Below, piece after piece: positions 1 through 5,648 of a DNA stretch of 5,648 nt. The position numbers were made by a program, and so were the translations under genes. How positions within the stretch are numbered: position 1 is the first letter of the stretch; each line of letters opens with the position of its first letter. The notes under the pieces are model-generated. The model did no database searches. It saw only the letters and a program-made list of their open reading frames with translations, and was not told the origin of the DNA. The stretch comes from Acidobacteriota bacterium (GTDB taxonomy: Bacteria > Acidobacteriota > Vicinamibacteria > Vicinamibacterales > JAFNAJ01), in assembly GCA_017860085.1 (NCBI GenBank), contig JAFNAJ010000195.1, positions 1 to 5,648 of the forward strand. The letters are read 5' to 3'.

Positions 1-54
1 ATTCGCGGCGCCATGCAGACCCTTGCAACCGTGACAGGAACGGCGGCTCGATAA
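1..54 (+). CDS. possible 3' end of an upstream gene (partial)
   Basis: Reading from base 1, the frame stays open for 17 codons and ends in TAA at 52-54, just ahead of mtgA. The visible peptide ends in MQTLATVTGTAAR and has no recognisable motif. Third-position GC is only moderate (about 10 of 17), weaker than in the neighbouring genes, so this could be chance. If real, it would be the C-terminus of a gene starting outside the window, separated from mtgA by 7 nt and probably co-transcribed with it. Confidence 0.25.
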   Translation: MRGAMQTLATVTGTAAR

Positions 55-61
55 CGCACTC

Positions 62-874
62 ATGGCCGGCTCCCGACTGCGGGCCTTCACGCATCGCGCT
101 CGTTCCGGCAGATCGTCGCGCCCCCGCATCGCGTGGGGCCGGTGGGCGGCGCGCACCCTCGCGGCCGGCTTCTGGTTTCTCGCGTACGTCTACCTCACCT
201 TGCCCGACGTCCGCCCGCTGGTCGCGAAGAACCCGCCGACCACGGCGTTCATCGAGCGTCGGATGAGCGAGGCCAGGCGCGCGGGCCGCGAGCCGAAACG
301 CGATCAGCGGTGGGTGCCCTACGGGCGAATCTCCGGGCACCTCAAGCGGGCCGTACTGGTCACCGAGGACGCGGCCTTCTGGCAGCACGAGGGCATCGAC
401 CTCGAGCAGATCCGCGAGTCGATCGAGGTCAACCTCGAGCGCGGGGAATTCGCGCGCGGGGCGAGCACCATCACGCAGCAGCTGGCAAAGAACCTCTACC
501 TTTCGCCATCGAAGAACCCCGTGCGCAAGCTGCGCGAGCTAATGATCACGCGCCGCCTCGAGGCCGTGCTGAAGAAACGCCGCATCTTCGAGATCTACCT
601 GAACGTCATCGAGTGGGGCGATGGCATCTACGGCGCCGAAGCGGCGGCCCGTTCGTACTTCAGGATGTCGGCGGCCTCGCTCGGCCCGGAACCATCGGCG
701 CGCCTGGCGGGCGCCATCGCCAACCCGCGCGTGCTCAACCCCGCGCGCCCGACGCGACGCCTGCTGCGTCGCGAGCAGATGATCCTGCGCCGCATGGGGC
801 ACGTGGTGCCGCCCAGCGACCCACCACCCGTGCCGAGCACGGCGCACAGCGACCCATCACCCGGGCAGCCTTGA
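62..874 (+). CDS. mtgA: monofunctional biosynthetic peptidoglycan glycosyltransferase (GT51)
   Basis: This enzyme polymerises lipid II into glycan strands at the outer face of the inner membrane. The 270-residue protein has a basic N-terminus, one membrane segment at about residues 32-47, and a GT51 domain at about 85-235. The family motifs are all visible: EDAAFWQHEG with catalytic Glu102, GASTITQQLAKN (133-144), RKLRE with the second conserved Glu159, and EIYLNVIEWGDGIYG (177-191) followed by AAARSYF. There is no transpeptidase domain and the length fits MtgA rather than a bifunctional PBP. An in-frame TGA at 32-34 makes ATG 62 the first usable start; no close Shine-Dalgarno is seen, only AGGAA about 21 nt upstream. 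The C-terminus is a proline/serine-rich tail with a short internal repeat. It converges on the NlpC/P60 gene, 13 nt away. Family assignment is secure; the physiological role is by homology. Confidence 0.95.
   Translation: MAGSRLRAFTHRARSGRSSRPRIAWGRWAARTLAAGFWFLAYVYLTLPDVRPLVAKNPPTTAFIERRMSEARRAGREPKRDQRWVPYGRISGHLKRAVLVTEDAAFWQHEGIDLEQIRESIEVNLERGEFARGASTITQQLAKNLYLSPSKNPVRKLRELMITRRLEAVLKKRRIFEIYLNVIEWGDGIYGAEAAARSYFRMSAASLGPEPSARLAGAIANPRVLNPARPTRRLLRREQMILRRMGHVVPPSDPPPVPSTAHSDPSPGQP
814..863 (+). repeat. imperfect 17-bp direct repeat in the mtgA tail
   Basis: The unit cagcgacccaccacccg (814-830) recurs at 847-863 with one mismatch (t for c). The 33-bp offset keeps frame, so it encodes SDPPP and then SDPSP eleven residues later. 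This looks like a small in-frame duplication in a disordered, proline-rich C-terminal tail and has no obvious function. Confidence 0.7.
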
Positions 875-887
875 GAACCAGGAGTTC

Positions 888-1433
888 CTACTCGCGGGGT
901 GCGGCGGCGCTCACCTCTCCTGGCAGTGCCGGAGGGATCACGCGGCGGGCTCCGAGGTATCGACGCGCCCAGTAGTCGGCGTCCAGTCGCTCGACCCGGA
1001 CAACGCCCCGCGAACTGGGCGCATGGACGAACCGGCCGTTGCCCAGGGCGATGGCCACGTGCGACGCCCGGCCAGACGACGTGGCGAAGAACAAGAGGTC
1101 GCCCGGTGCGGGGTAGCCCGTGGGCACCGAGGCGCCGCGCGTCGCGAGCGATGCCACCGTGCGCGGCAGGCCGATGCCGGCCTGAGCGAAGACATAGGCG
1201 ACGAACCCACTGCAGTCGAAGCCCGACGGGTCGGCGCCGCCGAGGCGATAGGGGCTCCCGACGAGCGCGAATGCCCGATCGATGACCGTCTGCACCACAG
1301 ACGGCGACGCGTCAAGCACGGCGGCAGAAGGCCCGGGTGTCACGCGCGCTGTCGGGCCGCGGGCTGCACACCCCCCCGTGAGCGCAAGGGCGATGACGCT
1401 GACAACGAGTCCGGGTCGCACGAACGTCGTCAT
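888..1433 (-). CDS. NlpC/P60-family cell-wall peptidase, predicted lipoprotein
   Basis: Predicted to cleave peptide bonds in peptidoglycan stems, as NlpC/P60 cysteine peptidases do. The start ATG is read from 1433 leftward, giving 181 residues; stop is at 890-888. Residues 1-22 form a lipoprotein-type signal (Arg6, hydrophobic stretch 9-18, then LTGGC with Cys22 as the lipidation candidate; Thr at -3 makes the lipobox imperfect). A short linker leads into the NlpC/P60 domain at about 46-167: AFALVGSPYRLGGADPSGFDCSG with nucleophile Cys74, then PGDLLFF (110-116), His125 in SHVAIALG, and His137 in FVHAPS as the third catalytic position. There is no extra SH3 or LysM domain, so it resembles minimal Spr/NlpC-type lipoproteins. 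The frame is open much further upstream, but that part overlaps the HNH gene, and the signal peptide fixes this start. Substrate bond and partners cannot be read from sequence. Confidence 0.92.
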   Translation of the reverse strand: MTTFVRPGLVVSVIALALTGGCAARGPTARVTPGPSAAVLDASPSVVQTVIDRAFALVGSPYRLGGADPSGFDCSGFVAYVFAQAGIGLPRTVASLATRGASVPTGYPAPGDLLFFATSSGRASHVAIALGNGRFVHAPSSRGVVRVERLDADYWARRYLGARRVIPPALPGEVSAAAPRE

Positions 1434-1454
1434 GCCGGATCCAGAGACATCCGT

Positions 1455-1484
1455 AGTATCGGCGCGAGAAGCCCCCTGCGCCAA
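1455..1484 (-). promoter_or_regulatory. candidate promoter for the NlpC/P60 gene
   Basis: On the minus strand there is a -35-like TTGGCG (1484-1479), an 18-bp spacer, and a -10-like GATACT (1460-1455). Each hexamer matches the sigma-70 consensus at 4 of 6 positions. It would place the transcription start near 1448, about 15 nt before the ATG at 1433. The match is moderate and the assignment rests on position as much as sequence. Confidence 0.35.
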
Positions 1485-1505
1485 CGCGACGACTGCTTGG
1501 TGTAA

Positions 1506-1520
1506 CTCGTTTGAAACGAG
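1506..1520. promoter_or_regulatory. perfect palindrome, operator-like, between divergent genes
   Basis: CTCGTTT-G-AAACGAG is an inverted repeat with 7-bp perfect arms around one central base. An outer TAAC (1503-1506) / GTTA (1524-1527) pair adds partial symmetry. It lies 21 bp upstream of the -35 of the HNH promoter and 21 bp upstream of the -35 candidate for the NlpC/P60 gene, so it is placed to bind a dimeric regulator of either or both. No U-run follows on either strand, which argues against a terminator. The regulator is unknown. Confidence 0.4.
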
Positions 1521-1541
1521 CGCGTTACGACCGGCATTGTC

Positions 1542-1570
1542 TTGACACTTGCAGGGCATTCCCTGACAAT
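1542..1570 (+). promoter_or_regulatory. sigma-70-type promoter of the HNH gene
   Basis: A perfect -35 TTGACA (1542-1547) is followed by an ideal 17-bp spacer and a -10-like GACAAT (1565-1570, 4 of 6 matches). The expected transcription start is near 1577, only about 7 nt ahead of ATG 1584. The promoter thus overlaps the alternative starts at 1542 (TTG) and 1569 (ATG) and argues for ATG 1584, with a leaderless or very short-leader mRNA. Confidence 0.6.
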
Positions 1571-1583
1571 GGCGCTCAGAACC

Positions 1584-2117
1584 ATGGAGCAAACGCTCCT
1601 TCTCAATGCGACCTACGAACCGCTCAAGGTGGTTCACTGGCGCAAGGCCGTCACGCTCTGGTGTCAGGGTAAGGTCGAGATCATCTCGGTCTACGATCGG
1701 GAGATCCACGCGGTCTCGTTCAGCTTCAAGCTGCCCTCGGTCATCCGGCTGCTTCGCCTGGTGCGCATCAAGCGTCAGGTGGACTACGTGCCGTTCTCGC
1801 GGGCGAACATCTACGCGCGCGATGACTATACCTGTCAGTACTGTGGCGAGGTGTTCCCGACGAGTGACCTGACGTTCGATCACGTGGTGCCCGTCGCGCA
1901 AGGCGGGCGCAAGGACTGGGAGAACATCGTCACGTGCTGCATCTCGTGCAATCGTCGAAAAGGGGGCAAGACGCCGGGCCAGGCGCGGATGCACCTCGTC
2001 CGCGTGCCGCGGCGTCCCTCGCGCGCGCCCGCGCTTCGCATCACGATCGGGTTGCGGCACGCGCCCGAGAGCTGGCGCGACTACCTCTACTGGAACGTCG
2101 AGCTCGACGAGTCGTGA
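1584..2117 (+). CDS. HNH endonuclease family protein
   Basis: A predicted metal-dependent nuclease of 177 residues. The N-terminal part (about 1-70) opens with MEQTLLLNATYEPLKVVHWR, the conserved beginning of a widespread standalone bacterial HNH family. The HNH domain spans about 76-132: zinc-binding pairs Cys84/Cys87 and Cys119/Cys122, His100 in FDHVVP as the general base, Asn114 in WENIV, and Asn123 in CNRRKGGKTP. The C-terminus ends WRDYLYWNVELDES. Upstream in-frame starts at 1542 and 1569 exist, but the family N-terminus and the overlapping promoter favour 1584. No Shine-Dalgarno is seen, in keeping with a near-leaderless message. There is no methylase or other restriction partner nearby, so a restriction role is not supported; the substrate is unknown. 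The TIG/propeller gene follows after 50 nt and may share the transcript. Confidence 0.9.
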   Translation: MEQTLLLNATYEPLKVVHWRKAVTLWCQGKVEIISVYDREIHAVSFSFKLPSVIRLLRLVRIKRQVDYVPFSRANIYARDDYTCQYCGEVFPTSDLTFDHVVPVAQGGRKDWENIVTCCISCNRRKGGKTPGQARMHLVRVPRRPSRAPALRITIGLRHAPESWRDYLYWNVELDES

Positions 2118-2122
2118 CGTGC

Positions 2123-2138
2123 CGGCGCCCAGGCGCCG
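2123..2138 (+). terminator. GC hairpin after the HNH gene, weak terminator candidate
   Basis: CGGCGCC-CA-GGCGCCG is a perfect inverted repeat 5 nt after the HNH stop codon; sterically it would fold as a 5-6 bp stem with a 4-6 nt loop. No U-tract follows, so intrinsic termination is doubtful. It could be an attenuating or mRNA 3'-end hairpin between the HNH and propeller genes. Confidence 0.3.
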
Positions 2139-2167
2139 CGCGTGCCGCGTGGTGAATCGAGCCCTCG

Positions 2168-3163
2168 ATGTCCCGAATCTCCGCCATCAAACCGCCGTTT
2201 GCGATCGCCCGCGGTCGGGTCGTGATCGAAGGCGGCCCGTTCCCGCCGACCGGAGACGCCGTCCCGCGCGTCACGCTGGGGGACGCGCTCGTGCGTGTCG
2301 TCATGGCCTCGCGCGACCGCATCGCCGTGGACGTCCCGGCGGGACTCGCCGGCGGACCGACAGCCGTGCGCATCGTCGACTTACCCGGGGTCACGGCCTA
2401 CCTGGAAGTCGGGCAGGTGGTGGCGACGGGTGTGCATCAGGTGGACAGCCCTGCAGTGGGCCCCGATGGCAGCGTCTACTTGACCTTCAGCGGCAGTCGC
2501 GGCCAGCAGACGCCGGTGTCGATCTTCCGGGTTCGTCCGGGAGGTCCGCGCGAGGTGTTCGCACGAGGGATCACCAACGCGACGTCGATGGTCGTCGATG
2601 GTGCCGGCCGCCTGTACGTCTCGAGTCGGTTCGACGGGTCGGTGGTGAGGTTCGAACCCGACGGCTCGATGGAGGCGGTGGCCACCGACCTGGGCGTCGC
2701 CTGCGGGTTGGCGGTGACGCCCGATGGCACCCTGCTCGTTGGCGACCGGACGGGCACGATCTTCCGCGTGAGCCCGAGTGGCGAAACATCGGTGCTCGCC
2801 ACGCTGCCGCCAAGCATCGCGGCCTTCCACCTGGCCTTGGCCCCGTCGGGCGACCTCTATGTGACCGTGCCGACGCTGTCGACCCGTGATGCCCTCTATC
2901 GGGTGTCACCCGAAGGGCACGTGGACGAGGTGAGCCGCGCGTTTGGCCGACCACAGGGCCTCGCCTTCGACAGGCGCGGCGACTTGTTCGTCGTGGACGC
3001 GCTGGCGGGCGCTGCCGGCGTGTACCGGATGGGCGCCGACGGCAGCCGCCGCCTCATGCTCTCGGGCGAGGGTCTCGTCGGCGTGGCCTTCGACGCCGAC
3101 AACGCGCTGGTGGTCGCCACGGGCGATGCCGCCTACCGGTTCCCACCCCTGCCTCCCGGCTAG
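2168..3163 (+). CDS. IPT/TIG domain plus beta-propeller protein of unknown function
   Basis: The 331-residue product has two parts. Residues about 3-75 resemble an IPT/TIG immunoglobulin-like domain (ISAIKPPFAIARGRVVIEGG, then SRDRIAVDVPAGLAGGPTAVRIV). Residues about 90-326 form a propeller with six recurring blade motifs of the NHL/SMP-30 type: GPDGSVYLTF (98-107), VVDGAGRLYVSS (142-153), VTPDGTLLVGD (183-193), LAPSGDLYVTV (224-234), FDRRGDLFVVD (267-277) and FDADNALVVATG (308-319), several followed by a Y/F-R-hydrophobic strand and an xDG or SPxG turn. I see no signal peptide, lipobox or membrane segment. An in-frame TGA at 2153-2155 excludes a longer N-terminus; GGTGA at 2151-2155 is a distant ribosome-site candidate. 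SMP-30/gluconolactonase-like names are likely in databases, but metal-binding catalytic residues cannot be confirmed here, so a lactonase activity should not be assumed. Confidence 0.85.
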   Translation: MSRISAIKPPFAIARGRVVIEGGPFPPTGDAVPRVTLGDALVRVVMASRDRIAVDVPAGLAGGPTAVRIVDLPGVTAYLEVGQVVATGVHQVDSPAVGPDGSVYLTFSGSRGQQTPVSIFRVRPGGPREVFARGITNATSMVVDGAGRLYVSSRFDGSVVRFEPDGSMEAVATDLGVACGLAVTPDGTLLVGDRTGTIFRVSPSGETSVLATLPPSIAAFHLALAPSGDLYVTVPTLSTRDALYRVSPEGHVDEVSRAFGRPQGLAFDRRGDLFVVDALAGAAGVYRMGADGSRRLMLSGEGLVGVAFDADNALVVATGDAAYRFPPLPPG

Positions 3164-3171
3164 GTCGCCGG

Positions 3172-3190
3172 CCCCGGCTGGTCACCGGGG
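3172..3190 (+). terminator. stem-loop after the propeller gene, weak terminator candidate
   Basis: CCCCGG (3172-3177) pairs perfectly with CCGGGG (3185-3190) across a 7-nt loop, starting 9 nt after the TAG stop. The 6-bp all-GC stem is stable but lacks a U-tract. It may separate the propeller transcript from the uvrA promoter that follows, possibly with Rho. Confidence 0.3.
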
Positions 3191-3196
3191 GTGTGC

Positions 3197-3224
3197 TGGA
3201 CGGCCCGGTCTGGCGTGGTAAAAT
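3197..3224 (+). promoter_or_regulatory. promoter of uvrA (extended -10)
   Basis: TAAAAT (3219-3224) matches the -10 consensus at 5 of 6 positions and is preceded by TGG, giving an extended -10 (TGn). A -35-like TGGACG (3197-3202, 4 of 6) lies 16 bp upstream. The start of transcription would be near 3231, leaving a 5' leader of about 34 nt. It is a conspicuous A/T-rich patch in a very GC-rich intergenic stretch. I see no GAAC-N4-GTTC-type LexA box near it, so SOS control is not supported. Confidence 0.55.
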
Positions 3225-3264
3225 TCGGGATTCGGCGAGCATCCGTCAGGCCTTCATAGCAGCC

Positions 3265-5648
3265 ATGTCCCACGACCGGATAGCGGTGCGCGGCGCCCGC
3301 GTCCACAACCTGAAGAACATCGACGTCGATCTCCCGCGCGACCGGCTCGTGGTAATTACGGGCCTCTCGGGCTCCGGAAAATCGTCGCTGGCGTTCGACA
3401 CGGTCTATGCCGAAGGGCAGCGGCGATACGTCGAGTCGCTGTCGGCCTACGCGCGCCAGTTCCTCGAGCAGATGGAGAAGCCCGACGTCGACCTGATCGA
3501 GGGCTTGTCGCCCGCGGTCGCCATCGAGCAGAAGACCACCGCGTCGAATCCGCGATCCACCGTCGGGACCGTCACCGAGATCTACGACTATCTGCGTCTG
3601 CTGTTTGCCAATCTCGGCACACCGCACTGCCCGCAATGCGACAAGCCGATCGCGGCGCAGTCGCTCGAACGTGTCGTCGAACTGGTGATGCAGCACCCGG
3701 CCGATGAGCGAATCAACGTGCTCGCGCCGATCGTGCGGGGGCGCAAGGGCGAGTTCAAGAAGGAACTCGCGGCGCTTCGCAGCCGCGGCTTCACGCGCGT
3801 CAGGGTCGATGGCCAACTGCGGTCGCTCGACGAGGACATCAGCCTCGACCGCCGGAGGAATCACGCGATTGAGGTCGTGGTCGACCGGCTGGTGGTGCGT
3901 CCGGGTGTCGAGCGCCGGCTCACCAACGCCATCACCATCGCCCTCGGGCTGGCCGAGGACGTGGTCGTCATCAACAGCCTGGGGTCTGGCGACCGCCTGT
4001 TCTCGAGCCGCCTGGCCTGCGTGGACTGCGGCATCAGCGTGCCCGAGATGACGCCCCGGGCCTTCTCGTTCAACTCGCCGCACGGCGCGTGTCCGGGGTG
4101 CCAGGGGCTCGGGGCGGTCTACGACTTCGACCCGGCGCGGGTGGTCCCCGACGACCAGAGGGCCTTGGCCGCGGGCGCGATTGCCCCCTGGGGACGCGCC
4201 GACGAAGCCTTCGTCTCCCAGGCGCTCGCCCGGCTCGCCGAGGTCTTCGGCATTGCCGCCGACGTGCCGTACGCCCGGCTGCCAAAGAAGCACCGCGACA
4301 TCTTGATGCTCGGCGCGCAGCCCGCGCGCACGTCCGGCGCACGCCGCCGCGCCCGAAAGAGCGACCCGTTCGGGGAAGACTTCGAAGGCGTGCTTCCGAA
4401 CCTGCGGCGCCGTTACGACGAGGCCACCTGGGGCGAGCGCGAGGCCCTCGAGGTCTACCGTGCGCTGCGCACCTGCCCCGAGTGCATGGGGGAGCGGCTC
4501 CGGCCCGAAAGCCGGGCCGTCCGCTTCAAGGGACGCCGGATGGCCGAGTACGTCGACCTGCCAATCGTCGAGGCCTTGACGGCTTTCGATCGCATCGAGT
4601 TGACGCCGCGTGAGACCCTGATCGCCATCCGTGTCGTCAGGGAGATTCGCGATCGCCTGCGCTTCCTGTGCGACGTCGGCGTCGGGTACCTCACGCTCGG
4701 CCGCAGTGCGGCCTCGTTGTCAGGCGGTGAAGGGCAGCGCATCCGGCTTGCCACGCAGATCGGGTCAAGCCTCGCAGGCGTCCTCTACGTGCTCGACGAG
4801 CCCTCCATCGGCCTTCACCAGCGCGACAACCTTCGCCTCCTCGAGACCCTGGGCCGGCTTCGCGATCTCGGCAACACCGTCATCGTCGTCGAGCACGACG
4901 AAGAGACCATCAGGACGGCAGACTGGGTCATCGATCTCGGCCCTGGCGCGGGGGAGCACGGGGGACACGTCATCTTCCAGGGCTCGCCGCGTGCACTCGC
5001 CGCCGATGACCGCACGTCGCTGACCGGTGCCTACCTCAGGGGCGAAAGGACGATCGAGACGCCGCGAGCCCGTCGGGACGCGACGCGTGGATCACTGCGA
5101 GTGGTCGACGCGAGGGCCAACAACCTCAAGGGGATCACCGTCGACTTCCCGCTCGGGCTCTTCATCGCGGTCACCGGGGTGAGCGGCTCGGGCAAGTCGA
5201 CGCTCGTCAACGAGATTCTCTATCGGGCCCTCGCGCAACAGCTCTATCGCGCCATGGACGAGCCGGGCACCCACGGTCGAATCGAGGGGATCGACCTGAT
5301 CGACAAGGTGATCCAAATCGATCAATCCCCGATTGGCCGCACGCCGCGATCGAATCCGGCCACATACACGGGACTGTTCACGTTCATCCGCGAGCTGTTT
5401 GCCATGTTGCCCGAGGCGCGGGCACGGGGATACCGCCCCGGCCGCTTCTCGTTCAACGTCAAGGGTGGCCGGTGCGAAGCGTGCCAGGGCGACGGCGTGA
5501 TGGCGATCGAGATGCACTTCCTGCCGGACGTGTACGTCACGTGCGAGCAGTGCAAAGGGCGCCGGTACAACCGTGAGACGCTCGAGGTGCACTATCGGGG
5601 CAAGTCGATTGCCGACGTGCTCGACTTGACGGTCGACCAGGCGCTGCC
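3265..5648 (+). CDS. uvrA: excinuclease ABC subunit UvrA (3' end beyond window)
   Basis: UvrA is the ATPase that finds bulky DNA lesions and loads UvrB in nucleotide excision repair. The window holds 794 codons, about 150 or more short of the usual 940-970. Visible in order: Walker A GLSGSGKSS (33-41); CPQC (122-125); UvrB-binding region about 130-250; zinc module Cys252/255/276/279; an arginine-rich insert (355-366) before FEGVLPNLRRRY; CPEC (404-407); ABC signature LSGGEGQR (485-492); Walker B VLYVLDEPS (506-514); the His switch His544 in VVEHD; second Walker A GVSGSGKST (638-646); and the second zinc module Cys737/740/760/763, which contacts DNA in known UvrA proteins. The second signature and Walker B lie beyond the edge. 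CPQC and CPEC may jointly hold a third zinc, an inference from UvrA structures. ATG 3265 gives the standard N-terminus (RGARVHNLKNIDVDLPR); no ATG lies upstream in frame within 50 nt. Shine-Dalgarno is weak. Confidence 0.97.
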   Translation, partial: MSHDRIAVRGARVHNLKNIDVDLPRDRLVVITGLSGSGKSSLAFDTVYAEGQRRYVESLSAYARQFLEQMEKPDVDLIEGLSPAVAIEQKTTASNPRSTVGTVTEIYDYLRLLFANLGTPHCPQCDKPIAAQSLERVVELVMQHPADERINVLAPIVRGRKGEFKKELAALRSRGFTRVRVDGQLRSLDEDISLDRRRNHAIEVVVDRLVVRPGVERRLTNAITIALGLAEDVVVINSLGSGDRLFSSRLACVDCGISVPEMTPRAFSFNSPHGACPGCQGLGAVYDFDPARVVPDDQRALAAGAIAPWGRADEAFVSQALARLAEVFGIAADVPYARLPKKHRDILMLGAQPARTSGARRRARKSDPFGEDFEGVLPNLRRRYDEATWGEREALEVYRALRTCPECMGERLRPESRAVRFKGRRMAEYVDLPIVEALTAFDRIELTPRETLIAIRVVREIRDRLRFLCDVGVGYLTLGRSAASLSGGEGQRIRLATQIGSSLAGVLYVLDEPSIGLHQRDNLRLLETLGRLRDLGNTVIVVEHDEETIRTADWVIDLGPGAGEHGGHVIFQGSPRALAADDRTSLTGAYLRGERTIETPRARRDATRGSLRVVDARANNLKGITVDFPLGLFIAVTGVSGSGKSTLVNEILYRALAQQLYRAMDEPGTHGRIEGIDLIDKVIQIDQSPIGRTPRSNPATYTGLFTFIRELFAMLPEARARGYRPGRFSFNVKGGRCEACQGDGVMAIEMHFLPDVYVTCEQCKGRRYNRETLEVHYRGKSIADVLDLTVDQAL

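Noticed and set aside
875..887. GAAC-N5-GTTC exactly filling the 13-nt gap between the convergent stop codons, resembling a LexA box or terminator
   Set aside because: The stem is only 4 bp with no U-run, the spacer is 5 and not 4, and the site is at gene ends, not in a promoter. Chance is the simplest explanation.
1434..2060. Minus-strand frame stays open far upstream of the NlpC/P60 ATG, which would give a 390-residue protein
   Set aside because: The extension lies opposite the HNH gene, has low-complexity Arg/His/Asp-rich sequence, and would bury the lipoprotein signal peptide in the middle of the protein. The ATG at 1433 is right.
1584..2117. HNH gene as part of a restriction-modification or other defence system
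   Set aside because: No methyltransferase, helicase, specificity subunit or toxin-antitoxin gene is nearby, and this standalone HNH family is widespread in ordinary chromosomes.
2119..2889. Plus-strand open frame of 256 codons overlapping the propeller gene
   Set aside because: It is an Arg-rich shadow frame; the 2168-3163 frame shows repeated propeller blade motifs.
3160..4293. Minus-strand open frame of 377 codons antisense to uvrA
   Set aside because: It is a shadow of a high-GC gene: the plus strand carries unmistakable UvrA motifs throughout, and the antisense product shows no domain.
4089..4613. Plus-strand open frame of 174 codons within uvrA in another frame
   Set aside because: Composition is Arg/Gly/Pro/Ala-rich with no motif, and the uvrA frame is clearly the coding one here.
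5092..5592. Minus-strand open frame of 166 codons opposite the second UvrA ATPase domain
   Set aside because: It mirrors conserved UvrA sequence, including the second Walker A and zinc module, and has no independent support.

Overview
The window is high-GC bacterial DNA with G/C-rich third codon positions, densely packed with ordinary chromosomal genes. The gene mix, a TIG-plus-propeller protein of a style frequent in Acidobacteriota and the form of UvrA (LSGGEGQR signature, 'FGEDFEGVLPNLRRRY' segment) suggest an Acidobacteriota member, perhaps of the Vicinamibacteria. That placement is inferred from remembered family resemblance, not from a search. I see no mobile element, CRISPR array, rRNA or tRNA, or phage gene.

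Layout from left to right. Bases 1-54 may be the tail of an upstream gene. mtgA (62-874, +) encodes a membrane-anchored GT51 peptidoglycan glycosyltransferase. It converges, with a 13-nt gap, on a minus-strand gene (888-1433) for a predicted NlpC/P60 lipoprotein, a cell-wall peptidase. Next comes a divergent intergenic region of about 150 bp with promoter-like elements facing both ways and a perfect 7-bp-arm palindrome. An HNH endonuclease gene follows (1584-2117, +), then a gene for an IPT/TIG domain joined to a propeller of about six blades (2168-3163, +). Finally uvrA starts at 3265 behind a good extended -10 promoter and runs off the right edge after 794 codons.

Functionally, the left part carries one enzyme that builds peptidoglycan strands and one that probably cuts peptide cross-links or stems, but each has its own strand, so joint regulation is not implied. 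The right part holds uvrA, the damage-recognition ATPase of nucleotide excision repair, and an HNH nuclease of unknown biological target. The TIG/propeller protein between them has no visible export signal and no assignable function; it is the least understood protein here. I found no convincing new multi-gene system. The items most worth a second look are the palindrome and strong promoter in front of the HNH gene, the signal-less TIG/propeller protein, and the arginine-rich insert in UvrA.
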